Positions 16,852 to 25,337 of a DNA stretch of 64,000 nucleotides are shown here, one piece after another. The stretch's first letter is position 1, and each line of letters starts with the position of its first letter. Source of the stretch: Rhodanobacter denitrificans (GTDB taxonomy: Bacteria > Pseudomonadota > Gammaproteobacteria > Xanthomonadales > Rhodanobacteraceae); contig QFPO01000003.1 of the NCBI GenBank assembly GCA_003241385.1, positions 636,720-700,719 on the forward strand, read 5' to 3'. The translations under genes and the position numbers were made by a program. The notes beneath the pieces were generated by a model. That model searched no databases, was not told the origin of the DNA, and saw only the letters and a list, made by a program, of their open reading frames with translations.

Positions 16852-18737
16852 GCGCGGTCGCCGCGCAACGCGCGCACTGCCGCCTCGAGCGTCGCGGCGG
16901 TCGCCTCGCCGGCGGCCAGCGGCGGCGCGGCGACCAGCGCCACGCGCGCGCGGAACCGGCGCGGCAGGCGCAGCCGGCCCAGGCGCGAATCGCGCCTGCT
17001 CCACATGCTCGACCACATGCCGCGCAGCGCCATCGGCACGACCGGCACCGCGCGCCGCGCGAGGATCTTCTCGACGCCGCTCCGGAACGGCGCGATCTCG
17101 CCGTCGCGGGTCAGCGCGCCCTCGGGGAAGATCGCGACGATCTCGCCGTCGGCCAGAGCCTGATCGATCGCGTCGAACGCGCGCTGCATCAGCGCCGGAT
17201 CCTCGCGCGCGCCGGCGATCGGGATCGCCTTGGCGGTGCGGAAGATCCAGCTCAGTACCGGGATCGAGAAGATCCGGTGGTCCATCACGAAGCGCACCGG
17301 CCGCGGCACCTGACCGGCGATCAGCAGCGCGTCCATGTAGCTGACGTGGTTGCAGACCAGCAGGGCCGGCCCTTCGTCGGGCACGTTCGCCTCGATGCCG
17401 TGCAGCTCCACGCGATAGAGCAGGCGCGTCAGCACCCAGCTCAGGAAGCGCATGAAGAACTCCGGCACGATCGTGAAGATGATCGCCGTGACGATCGCGG
17501 TTAGCACGCCGACGGCGAGGAACACCTCGGGAATCGAGAAGCCGAACACCTGCTGGGCGACGATGCCGAGCACCGCCGCGGCGACGATGAACACCGCGTT
17601 CTGGATGTTGAGCCCGGCGATCACGCGCGACAGCTCGTCCTTCGGCGTGCGGCTCTGGATCAGCGCGAACAGCGGCACCACGTAGAAGCCGGCGAACACG
17701 CCGACCAGGGCGAGGTCGAGCATGATGCGCCAGCTGCCGGGCTGGTCGACGAACTGCGCGACGCTGAGGCCGGCCGCGGCCGCCTCGCCGGGCCGCGCGA
17801 AGTACAGGTCGATGCAGAACGCGGTCATGCCGAGCGCGCCGAGCGGCACCAGGCCGATCTCGACCGTGCGCGCCGACAGCTTCTCGCAGGCCAGCGAGCC
17901 CAGGCCGGTGCCGACCGAGAACAGCGCCAGCGCGAGCAGGTAGAGGTTCTCGGCGCCGCCGAGGTAGAGCTGCGCGTAGTTGGGCAGCTGCGCGGTCAGC
18001 GCGGTGCCCATGAACCAGAACCACGAGATGCCGAGCACCGCGTTGCGCACCGCGCGCTGCTTGCGCACCAGGCGCATGACGCCGAGCGACTCGGCGATCG
18101 GGATCCAGCTGATCTTAAGGTCCGGCGCGGCCGCCGGCGCGCGCGGAATCGCCCGGCTGACCAGGTAGCCGCTGACTGCCAGCGTGACCACCGCGACCGC
18201 CGCGACGACCGGTCCGACCGTGCCGATCCGCATCAGGCTGGTGCCGACGATCATGCCGAGCAGGATCGAGATCGACGTGCCCATCTCGACCAGGCCGTTG
18301 CCGCCGGTCAGCTCCTCGGGCTTGAGCGCCTGCGGCAGGATCGAATACTTGACCGGCCCGAACAGCGTCGACTGCAGACCGGTCAGGAACAGCGCGCCGA
18401 GCAGGATCGCCGGGCTCTTGACGACGAAGCCGATCGCCGCGATCGACATGATGACGATCTCCATCGTCGTCGTGACGCGGATCAGCGCGGCCTTCTCGTA
18501 CTTCTCGGCGATCTGGCCGGCCGTCGCCGAGAACAGAAAGTACGGCAGGATGAACAACGCCGGCGCGAGATTGGCGTAGAGCGCGCCCTGCTCGGTCGAC
18601 AGCCCCAGCTGATAGACGATCAGCATCAGCATCGCGTTGCGATAGACGTTGTCGTTGAACGCGCCCAGGCTCTGGGTCACGAAGAACGGCAGGAAACGTC
18701 GCTCGCGCAGAAGACTGAACTGACTGTGGCTCGCCAT
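16848..18737 (-). CDS. MFS lysophospholipid transporter fused to PlsC acyltransferase (LplT-Aas-like)
   Basis: This 629-residue protein has two parts. Residues 1-420 are a 12-helix MFS transporter opening with RRFLPFFVTQSLGAFNDN, the LplT-type signature. Residues 430-629 form a PlsC-type acyltransferase with the HX4D motif (NHVSYMD), the IFPEGALTRDG motif and a PMALRG segment. LplT flips lysophospholipids inward, and acyltransferases such as Aas re-acylate them. The Aas-type acyl-ACP synthetase (AMP-binding) domain is absent here, so activated acyl donors must come from elsewhere. ATG 18737 is chosen because homology starts there. Confidence 0.85.
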   Translation of the reverse strand: MASHSQFSLLRERRFLPFFVTQSLGAFNDNVYRNAMLMLIVYQLGLSTEQGALYANLAPALFILPYFLFSATAGQIAEKYEKAALIRVTTTMEIVIMSIAAIGFVVKSPAILLGALFLTGLQSTLFGPVKYSILPQALKPEELTGGNGLVEMGTSISILLGMIVGTSLMRIGTVGPVVAAVAVVTLAVSGYLVSRAIPRAPAAAPDLKISWIPIAESLGVMRLVRKQRAVRNAVLGISWFWFMGTALTAQLPNYAQLYLGGAENLYLLALALFSVGTGLGSLACEKLSARTVEIGLVPLGALGMTAFCIDLYFARPGEAAAAGLSVAQFVDQPGSWRIMLDLALVGVFAGFYVVPLFALIQSRTPKDELSRVIAGLNIQNAVFIVAAAVLGIVAQQVFGFSIPEVFLAVGVLTAIVTAIIFTIVPEFFMRFLSWVLTRLLYRVELHGIEANVPDEGPALLVCNHVSYMDALLIAGQVPRPVRFVMDHRIFSIPVLSWIFRTAKAIPIAGAREDPALMQRAFDAIDQALADGEIVAIFPEGALTRDGEIAPFRSGVEKILARRAVPVVPMALRGMWSSMWSRRDSRLGRLRLPRRFRARVALVAAPPLAAGEATAATLEAAVRALRGDRA

Positions 18738-18899
18738 CGGCGGGTCCGGAGCTTGAGGGTCGGCGCCGCAATCTAGCAGGATGCGGCGACGCCGGCGCCT
18801 CGGCGCGGCAGGCCACGCCATCTGCCGCGACCGGACCTCGCGCGGCGGCGCATGGCGACGACCGCCGGGGCGCCCGTCGCCGCCGGCGGCCCCGGCAGG

Positions 18900-18905
18900 T
18901 AGACT
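18900..18905 (+). promoter_or_regulatory. Putative -10 box for the TPR gene
   Basis: TAGACT in the string GGTAGACTGG lies 47 bases upstream of the TPR-gene ATG. It is one of several TANANT boxes that stand out in GC-rich upstream regions here. No clear -35 is seen. Confidence 0.35.
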
Positions 18906-18951
18906 GGCGAACTCCGCGGCCGCTGCGGCCGCCTCGCGGCATCCCGATTCC

Positions 18952-20580
18952 ATGCGTCTCCGACTCGCCCCCCTGCTCGTCCTCGCCGCGGCCCTGGTCG
19001 CCGGCAGCCCGCCCTCGGCCGCCCAGTCCGTCCTGCGCACGGTCGCCAGTCCCGATCTGTCGCGGCTGCCGCCCGGCCAGGCGGCGTGGATGCGCGAGAC
19101 GCGCGCCAGCTTCGACCGCACGCGCGGCGAACTGGCCGGAGAGCCGCTCGCGCAGGCCTATGCGGTGCTCGCCTCGGCCTATACGCGCATGGGTCTGTAC
19201 GACCCGGCGCTGACCGCGCTGTGGAACGCCGAGCAGCTGGCACCGGAGGATCCGCGCTGGATCTATGCGCAGGGTCTGGTCGCGCACGCGCGCGGCGACG
19301 GCGCGACCGCCAAGACGCAGTTCCAGCGCGCGCTGGCGATCGCGCCCGATTACCTGCCGCTGCGCGCGGCGCTGGCCGGCCTGCAGATCCAGGCCGGCGA
19401 CCTCGACGGCGCGCGCAAGCTGCTCGCCGACCACGTCGCCAAGCACACCGATCAGCCGCTGCCGTACGCGCTGCTCGGCGACATCGCGCTGCGCCAGAAG
19501 CGCAATGCCGAAGCGGTCACGCAGTATCAGCAGGCACTCAAGCTCGATCCGCCGGCGACGCGGCTGTACCGCTCGCTGGCCGAGGCCTACCAGGGTGCCG
19601 GCAATGCCGCGGCAGCAGCCGAGGCGCGCGCCAAGGCCGGCGACGTGCCGGTCCGGCTCAACGATCCGCTGGCGCAGGGCTTGTTCGGCGGACCGGGGCT
19701 CGAGGCGGTCGAGCCGTTCGCGCTGGATATGAGTTCGGCGGTGTTCTTCGTCTCGATCGGCCGTTACGCGGCCGCACGCGAGAGCGCCGACGCGGCGCTC
19801 GGCCGCAAGCCCGGCGACGCCGGCGCGATCGCGATGCGCGCTCGCATCGATGCCGCCGAGGGGCGGATCGACGCGGCGCGCCAGCGCGTCGCCACCGCGC
19901 TGGCCGCACAGCCGGACAACGCCTTGCTGCTGCTGACCCAGGGCGCGATCCAGGAGATGGCGGTCGACGACGTCGGCGCGCAGAGCGCGTTCCAGAAGGC
20001 GATCGCGGCCGACCCGTCGCAGTCCGAGGCGCGCCTGCGGCTCGGCCAGCTGCTGATGCGCACCGGCCGCCCCGCCGATGCGATCGCGCAGTTCCGCAAG
20101 CTGACCGAACTGCATCCCAACGACGGCGAGGGCTGGGCCCAGCTGCTCGCCGCCGAAGCCGCCGCCGGCCGCTGCGCCGACGGGCTGCGCGACATGAACC
20201 AGGTGCTCGCCGGCCGGCCGGACTACGGCTTCGTGATCCAACTGTCGGTGCGCGCGGCCAGCACCTGCCGCGGCGCGACCGCCGAGCAGCGCCGCAAGGC
20301 GCTGGCCGACGCCGAGAAGCTGTACCGGCTCAGCAGCGCCGGCGAGGTCGCCGAGGCCTATGCGTTGGCGCTGGCCGCCAACGGCAAGTGGAAGGAGGCC
20401 GAGGAAACCCAGGCCGCCGCGCTGTTCGGCGCGGTCAGCAGCCGCGACGCGACGCGCCAGGCGCTGTACCGCGAGTTCTACGACCGCTTCAAGGCCAAGC
20501 AGCTGCCCGAGCTGCCGTGGCCGAGCCAGCATCCGCTGTTCAAGCCGGAGCGGCCGACGCCGGCCGCCGCGGCGCCGTGA
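18952..20580 (+). CDS. Exported tetratricopeptide repeat protein
   Basis: This 542-residue protein has a Sec signal peptide (MRLRLAPLLVLAAALVAG, cleavage near the SAAQS site). A long series of helix-turn-helix TPR units follows, for example AYAVLASAYTRMGLYDPALTAL, AKTQFQRALAIAPDYL, AVTQYQQALKLDPPATRLY and AIAQFRKLTELHPNDGEGW. TPR proteins scaffold complexes in the periplasm or outer membrane. No other domain is seen. ATG 18952 is chosen because it begins the signal peptide, although the frame is open to 18781. Partner unknown; folE follows after 10 bases. Confidence 0.8.
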   Translation: MRLRLAPLLVLAAALVAGSPPSAAQSVLRTVASPDLSRLPPGQAAWMRETRASFDRTRGELAGEPLAQAYAVLASAYTRMGLYDPALTALWNAEQLAPEDPRWIYAQGLVAHARGDGATAKTQFQRALAIAPDYLPLRAALAGLQIQAGDLDGARKLLADHVAKHTDQPLPYALLGDIALRQKRNAEAVTQYQQALKLDPPATRLYRSLAEAYQGAGNAAAAAEARAKAGDVPVRLNDPLAQGLFGGPGLEAVEPFALDMSSAVFFVSIGRYAAARESADAALGRKPGDAGAIAMRARIDAAEGRIDAARQRVATALAAQPDNALLLLTQGAIQEMAVDDVGAQSAFQKAIAADPSQSEARLRLGQLLMRTGRPADAIAQFRKLTELHPNDGEGWAQLLAAEAAAGRCADGLRDMNQVLAGRPDYGFVIQLSVRAASTCRGATAEQRRKALADAEKLYRLSSAGEVAEAYALALAANGKWKEAEETQAAALFGAVSSRDATRQALYREFYDRFKAKQLPELPWPSQHPLFKPERPTPAAAAP

Positions 20581-20590
20581 GGCCGGGCCG

Positions 20591-21181
20591 ATGAACGACG
20601 AACGCGGCGTCACCCGCGAGCAGGCCGAGGAGGCCGTGCGCACCCTGCTGCGCTGGGCCGGCGAGGATCCGGCGCGCGAGGGCCTGCTCGACACGCCCAA
20701 GCGCGTCGTCGAGGCCTATGCCGACTGGTTCTCCGGCTACGCGGTCGATCCGGCCGAGTACCTGCGCCGGACCTTCGAGGAGGTCGCCGGCTACGACGAG
20801 ATGATCGTGCTGCGCGACATCGAGTTCGAGTCCTACTGCGAGCACCACATGGCGCCGATCATCGGGCGCGCGCACATCGGCTACCTGCCGACCGATAAGG
20901 TCGTGGGCATCAGCAAGCTCGCGCGTGTCGTCGACGGCTTCGCGCGGCGCTTCCAGGTCCAGGAGAAGCTGACCGCGCAGATCGCGCACTGCATCGAGGA
21001 CGTGCTGCGCCCGCGCGGCGTCGGCGTCGTCATCGACGCCACCCACCAGTGCATGACCACGCGCGGCGTGCACAAGCGCGGCGTGTCGATGATCACCAGC
21101 CAGATGCTCGGCGGCTTCCGCGAGGACGCGCGCACGCGCTCGGAATTCCTGCGCTTCATCGACGGCCACGGCCGCCGCTGA
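20591..21181 (+). CDS. folE: GTP cyclohydrolase I
   Basis: This 196-residue enzyme converts GTP to 7,8-dihydroneopterin triphosphate, the first step of tetrahydrofolate synthesis. Diagnostic segments are LLDTPKRVVEAYADWFSGY, FESYCEHHMAPIIGRAHIGYLP (zinc-binding Cys and His) and RRFQVQEKLTAQIA, followed by GVGVVIDATHQCMTTRGV with the second zinc cysteine. Length fits the bacterial homodecamer-forming family. ATG 20591 lies 10 bases after the TPR gene stop, so co-transcription is likely. Confidence 0.95.
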   Translation: MNDERGVTREQAEEAVRTLLRWAGEDPAREGLLDTPKRVVEAYADWFSGYAVDPAEYLRRTFEEVAGYDEMIVLRDIEFESYCEHHMAPIIGRAHIGYLPTDKVVGISKLARVVDGFARRFQVQEKLTAQIAHCIEDVLRPRGVGVVIDATHQCMTTRGVHKRGVSMITSQMLGGFREDARTRSEFLRFIDGHGRR

Positions 21182-21197
21182 GCGCGCGGCGCTCGCG

Positions 21198-21203
21198 TAC
21201 AAT
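21198..21203 (+). promoter_or_regulatory. Putative -10 box for the MFS gene
   Basis: TACAAT stands alone in the GC-rich 72-base gap between folE and the MFS transporter, 51 bases before its GTG. No -35 hexamer is recognised. Confidence 0.35.
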
Positions 21204-21253
21204 CCGCGCGCGCCGCCGTCCGCCGCGGCGCCTCCGACGAGCCGACCAGTCCC

Positions 21254-22552
21254 GTGAACAGCCCCGACACCGTGGTCCCCGTGCGTCGCGCCGCGGTGAT
21301 CTTCATCTTCGTCACGGTCGTGCTCGACATGCTCGCGTTCGGCCTGATCATCCCGGTGCTGCCGCATCTGGTGCAGGCGATGGTCGGCGGCGACATCGCG
21401 GTCGCGACGCAGTGGTCCGGCCTGTTCGGCGCGCTGTTCGGGCTGATGCAGTTCGTGTTCTCGCCGGTCCAGGGCGCGCTGTCGGACCGGTTCGGCCGGC
21501 GTCCGGTGATCCTGCTGTCGAACCTCGGCCTCGGTCTGGACTTCATCGTGATGGCGCTCGCGCAGACGCTGCCGGTGCTGTTCATCGGCCGCATCGTCTC
21601 GGGCATCACCGCGGCCAGCTTCACGACTGCGAACGCCTACATCGCCGACGTGACGCCGAAGGAGAAGCGCGCCGCCGCGTTCGGCCTGCTCGGCGCGGCC
21701 TTCGGCATCGGCTTCGTGATCGGCCCGGCGCTCGGCGGCTTCCTCGGCAGCGTCTCGCCGCGACTGCCGTTCTGGGTCGCCGGCGGTCTGGCGCTGGCCA
21801 ACTTCGTCTACGGCTGGCTGATCCTGCCCGAGTCGCTGCCGCCGGAACGGCGCAGCGCGCGCTTCGACCTCAAGGGCGCCAATCCGCTCGGCGCGCTGCG
21901 CCTGCTGCGCCGCTATCCGCAGGCGCTCGGCCTGATCGTGGTCGTGTTCCTGACCCAGTTCGCGCAGTTCTCGCTGAACTCGACCTTCGTGCTGTTCGCC
22001 GACTACCGCTTCCAGTGGGGTCCGCAGGAGGTCGGCTACACGCTGGCCCTGGTCGGCCTGTGCAGCGGCATCGTCCAGGCCGGCCTGGTCGGCCGCCTGG
22101 TGCGCCGCTTCGGCGAGCGCCGGCTGATGCTGACCGGTCTGTCGTTCGGCATCGCCGGATTCGTCATGTTCGGCCTCGGCGCGACGCCGCTGCTGTTCCT
22201 GGCCGGCATTCCGCTGCTGGCGCTGGCCGGCCTCGGCGGTCCGCCGGCGCAGGCGATCCTGACCCAGCAGGTCGACCCCGGCGAACAGGGCCGGCTGCAG
22301 GGCGCGATCAGCGCGATGGCGGGCCTGGCGACGATCTTCGGCCCGTTCCTGTTCACGCAGGTGTTCGCCGCGTTCATCGGCCCGCAGGCGGACCTGCACG
22401 TGCCCGGCGCGGCGTTCCTGCTGTCGGCCACCCTGCTCGCGTTCGCCCTGCTGCTCGGCTGGCGCGTCACCGCGCGATTCGCGCGCGCGCCGGCCGTGGC
22501 CGCGGCCGTGCCGCCGCCGCAGCCGGCCGTCGAGCCCGGCCCGCCGGGCTGA
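21254..22552 (+). CDS. MFS transporter, TetA/TCR-like drug efflux family
   Basis: This 432-residue, 12-helix major facilitator protein has the loop 2-3 motif A, GALSDRFGRRPVILLSN. An antiporter-type motif C follows in helix 5 (AFGIGFVIGPALGGFLG). The opening IFIFVTVVLDMLAFGLIIPV is typical of the TetA-like branch. It likely exports a drug or metabolite in exchange for protons. The start is GTG 21254. No TetR-type repressor is adjacent, which argues against dedicated tetracycline resistance. Confidence 0.85.
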   Translation: MNSPDTVVPVRRAAVIFIFVTVVLDMLAFGLIIPVLPHLVQAMVGGDIAVATQWSGLFGALFGLMQFVFSPVQGALSDRFGRRPVILLSNLGLGLDFIVMALAQTLPVLFIGRIVSGITAASFTTANAYIADVTPKEKRAAAFGLLGAAFGIGFVIGPALGGFLGSVSPRLPFWVAGGLALANFVYGWLILPESLPPERRSARFDLKGANPLGALRLLRRYPQALGLIVVVFLTQFAQFSLNSTFVLFADYRFQWGPQEVGYTLALVGLCSGIVQAGLVGRLVRRFGERRLMLTGLSFGIAGFVMFGLGATPLLFLAGIPLLALAGLGGPPAQAILTQQVDPGEQGRLQGAISAMAGLATIFGPFLFTQVFAAFIGPQADLHVPGAAFLLSATLLAFALLLGWRVTARFARAPAVAAAVPPPQPAVEPGPPG

Positions 22553-22609
22553 GCGGCGCGGATCCGCGCAGCCGCGCGGGCCTGCACCGGACACGGCGCG
22601 CCGGATCGG

Positions 22610-22615
22610 TAGAAT
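22610..22615 (+). promoter_or_regulatory. Putative -10 box for the M28 peptidase
   Basis: TAGAAT lies 32 bases before the ATG at 22642, in the 89-base gap after the MFS gene. A GGAGG ribosome-binding site follows at 22631-22635, 6 bases before the ATG. Confidence 0.4.
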
Positions 22616-22641
22616 CGGGCCTTTCACCACGGAGGCCCCTC

Positions 22642-24357
22642 ATGCGCCCATTGCTCACCGCCAGTGCCGTCGCCGGCCTGGTCGCGCTCGGCTTGACCGC
22701 CTGCCAGCGCGAACCCGCCCCCGCCGCCGATGCGCCGCCGCCGGCACCGGCCGCCGCCGCGCCGGCCCCCGGACCGCTGGTGCCGACGGCCGACGGCGCC
22801 TGGACCCCGGCGATCACCGCCGAGGACTTCGCCGCGCGCGTGCAGAAGCTGGCGTCCGACCAGTTCGAGGGCCGCAAGCCGGGCACCGTCGGCGAGCGCC
22901 TCACGACCGCCTATCTCAAGGACCAGTTCGAGCAGATCGGACTGAAGCCCGGCAACGCCGGCAGCTGGTTTCAGACCGTGCCGATGGTCGAGACGACGAT
23001 GGTCGACCCCGACCAGGTCGCGCTCGAGGTCAAGGGCAGCGGCGGCGAGGCGCGCTTCGCGTTCGGCAGCGACATGGTGCTCGGCACGCTCGACGGCAGC
23101 CTCGAGGTCGAGCTCAAGGACAGCGACGTGCTGTTCCTCGGCTACGGCGTCGACGCGCCGGACCAGCAGTGGAACGATTTCGACGGCGTCGACGTCAAGG
23201 GCAAGACGATCGTCGTGCTCGTCAACGATCCGGGCTGGGGCTCGCAGGACCCGGAGCTGTTCAAGGGCCGCGCGCTGACCTACTACGGCCGCTGGACCTA
23301 CAAGTTCGAGGAGGCCGCACGCAAGGGCGCGGCGGCCGCGCTGATCGTCCACGAGGACGCCGGCGCCGGCTATCCGTGGGGCGTCGTGCAGGCCGGCTGG
23401 AGCGGCCCGCAGCAGAGCCTGCCGGCCAGCGAGGATCCGGCGCCGCGCCTGAAGGCCGCCGGCTGGCTGACCAGCGACGCCGCGCGCCGGCTGTTCGCGA
23501 CGGCCGGACAGGACTTCGACGCGCTCAAGAAATCGGCCGACGTGCGCGGCTTCAAGCCGGTCGCGCTCGGCGCGAAGCTGTCGACGCGCTTCACGAGCAC
23601 GGTGACGCGCTCGACCTCGGAGAACGTGCTCGCGGTGCTGCCCGGCACGACGCGCGCCGACGAGGTCATCGTCTACACGGCGCACTGGGACCACCTCGGC
23701 AAGGACGAGCATCTGCAGGGCGACCCGATCTACAACGGCGCGGTCGACAACGCGACCGGCGTGGCGGCCCTGCTCGAGATCGCCGAGGCGTTCAAGCACC
23801 AGCAGCCGGCGCCGGAGCGGTCGATCCTGTTCCTGGCCGTCACGCTCGAGGAGTCGGGCCTGCTCGGCTCGGCCTACTATGCCGCGCATCCGGCCTATCC
23901 GCTGGCCAAGACGGTCGCCAACATCAACATCGACGCGCTGCCGGTGAACGGGCGCAGCAAGGACGTCTCGGTGATCGGCCTGGGCCAGTCCGAGCTCGAC
24001 GAGTACGTGACCGAGGCGGCCAAGGCGCAGAACCGCACGATCACGCCCGACGCCTCGCCCGAGAAGGGCTTCTTCTTCCGCTCCGACCACGTCAATTTCG
24101 CGCGCGGCGGCGTGCCGGCGCTGTACGCGTCGAGCGGCGAGGACCTGATCGAAGGCGGCAAGGAGGCCGGCGCCAAGGCCGAGGCCGACTACAACACGCA
24201 CCGCTATCACAAGCCGGCCGACGAGTTCGACCCGCACTGGGACCTGCGCGGCACGATCGAGGACCTGGAGCTGCTCTATACGGTCGGACGCCGCCTGGCC
24301 GGCGAGTCGACGTTCCCGCAGTGGAAGCCCGGCGCCGACTTCCGCCGTCCGCAGTGA
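22642..24357 (+). CDS. M28 family metallopeptidase lipoprotein
   Basis: This is a 571-residue zinc aminopeptidase-like exoprotein. A lipoprotein signal ends LGLTAC with the lipidation cysteine at residue 21, followed by an alanine/proline linker. A protease-associated (PA)-like insert spans roughly residues 150-290. The M28 catalytic domain follows: YTAHWDHLGKDE, GAVDNATGVAALLEIA and TLEESGLLGSAYYA supply the zinc-binding His, Asp and Glu residues, and a late FRSDHVNFARGGVPAL supplies the last His. It should cleave N-terminal residues from peptides at the cell envelope. The start is set by the lipoprotein signal and GGAGG site. Confidence 0.9.
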   Translation: MRPLLTASAVAGLVALGLTACQREPAPAADAPPPAPAAAAPAPGPLVPTADGAWTPAITAEDFAARVQKLASDQFEGRKPGTVGERLTTAYLKDQFEQIGLKPGNAGSWFQTVPMVETTMVDPDQVALEVKGSGGEARFAFGSDMVLGTLDGSLEVELKDSDVLFLGYGVDAPDQQWNDFDGVDVKGKTIVVLVNDPGWGSQDPELFKGRALTYYGRWTYKFEEAARKGAAAALIVHEDAGAGYPWGVVQAGWSGPQQSLPASEDPAPRLKAAGWLTSDAARRLFATAGQDFDALKKSADVRGFKPVALGAKLSTRFTSTVTRSTSENVLAVLPGTTRADEVIVYTAHWDHLGKDEHLQGDPIYNGAVDNATGVAALLEIAEAFKHQQPAPERSILFLAVTLEESGLLGSAYYAAHPAYPLAKTVANINIDALPVNGRSKDVSVIGLGQSELDEYVTEAAKAQNRTITPDASPEKGFFFRSDHVNFARGGVPALYASSGEDLIEGGKEAGAKAEADYNTHRYHKPADEFDPHWDLRGTIEDLELLYTVGRRLAGESTFPQWKPGADFRRPQ

Positions 24358-24365
24358 CGTCCGGA

Positions 24366-24423
24366 CCCGGCCGGCAGCGCCGGCCGGGCCGTTCAGCCGC
24401 CGCCGGAACAGCCCGGCGGCGGC
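24366..24423 (+). terminator. Tandem hairpins between M28 peptidase and corC
   Basis: Two perfect stem-loops follow the stop at 24357. CCCGGCCGGC (24366-24375) pairs with GCCGGCCGGG (24379-24388) around a 3-base loop. GCCGCCGCCGG (24396-24406) pairs with CCGGCGGCGGC (24413-24423) around 6 bases. No U-tract follows. They probably end or stabilise the upstream transcript and separate it from the corC operon. Confidence 0.55.
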
Positions 24424-24448
24424 GGGCGTGACGGCCACACGAGTTTGC

Positions 24449-24454
24449 TACACT
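24449..24454 (+). promoter_or_regulatory. Putative -10 box for the corC operon
   Basis: TACACT lies 38 bases before the corC-like ATG and 26 bases after the tandem hairpins, which suits a promoter for the three-gene operon. A GTGACG hexamer lies upstream at a short 15-base spacing. Confidence 0.4.
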
Positions 24455-24491
24455 CCGCCGTTCCGCCCCCGTGGCGCCGACCCCGTCGAGA

Positions 24492-25337
24492 ATGAGCGAG
24501 GATCCTCCGAGTAGACCGCCCCGAACCTGGTTCGGCCGCATTTCGCAGGCACTGAGCGGCGAGCTGCGCAGCCGCGAAGAGCTGATCGAAGAGCTCCGCC
24601 ACGCCCAGTCCACGGGACTGATCTCCAACGACACGCTCGCGATGATCGAGGGCGCGATCGAGGTCACCGACCTCAAGGTCGCCGACGTGATGGTGCCGCG
24701 CGCGCAGATGGTCTCGATCGCGGTCGACGACCCGCTCCCCGAGATCGTGCAGACGGTCATCGAATCGGGACACTCGCGTTTTCCGGTGCACGGCGACGAC
24801 CGTGACGAGATTCTCGGCATCCTGCTCGCCAAGGATCTGCTGCGCTGCTTCAGCCAGTCCAGCGACGCGCCGCGCGACATCCGCCCGCTGCTGCGCTCGG
24901 TGATCCTGATCCCCGAGTCCAAGCGCCTGAACATCCTGCTCAAGGAATTCCGCCTGTCGCGCCATCACATGGCGATCGTCGTCGACGAGTACGGCGGCGT
25001 GGCCGGCATCGTCACGATCGAGGACGTGCTCGAGCAGATCGTCGGCGACATCGACGACGAGCACGACGACGACGACGACCGCCAGACCCTGATCCGCGTA
25101 TCGCCGGACGGCACCTTCCTGGTCGACGCGCAGACGCCGATCGCCGCGTTCAACGAGCGCTTCGGCAGCGTGTTCAACGACGAGGAGTACGACACCGTCG
25201 GCGGCATGATCGCCGCGACCGTCGGCCACCTGCCGCAGCCCGGCGACGAGGCCGACCTCGGCGGCTTCCACTTCCAGGTCATGAAGGGCGACGCACGGCG
25301 CGTGCAGCAGTTCGCCGTGCGGATGCACGCGGCGTGA
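24492..25337 (+). CDS. corC: HlyC/CorC family CBS-domain protein
   Basis: This 281-residue soluble protein has two CBS domains, roughly residues 60-185 (VADVMVPRAQMVSIAV, GHSRFPVHGDDRDEILGILLAKDLL, HHMAIVVDEYGGVAGIVTIEDVLEQIVGDI). A C-terminal CorC/HlyC transporter-associated domain follows (DGTFLVDAQTPIAAFNERFG, then YDTVGGMI). CorC-type proteins are linked to magnesium/cobalt homeostasis and modulate partner transporters. A GTG at 24471 could extend the protein by 7 residues. It is the first gene of a tight operon with a DUF4105 protein and CorA. Confidence 0.88.
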   Translation: MSEDPPSRPPRTWFGRISQALSGELRSREELIEELRHAQSTGLISNDTLAMIEGAIEVTDLKVADVMVPRAQMVSIAVDDPLPEIVQTVIESGHSRFPVHGDDRDEILGILLAKDLLRCFSQSSDAPRDIRPLLRSVILIPESKRLNILLKEFRLSRHHMAIVVDEYGGVAGIVTIEDVLEQIVGDIDDEHDDDDDRQTLIRVSPDGTFLVDAQTPIAAFNERFGSVFNDEEYDTVGGMIAATVGHLPQPGDEADLGGFHFQVMKGDARRVQQFAVRMHAA

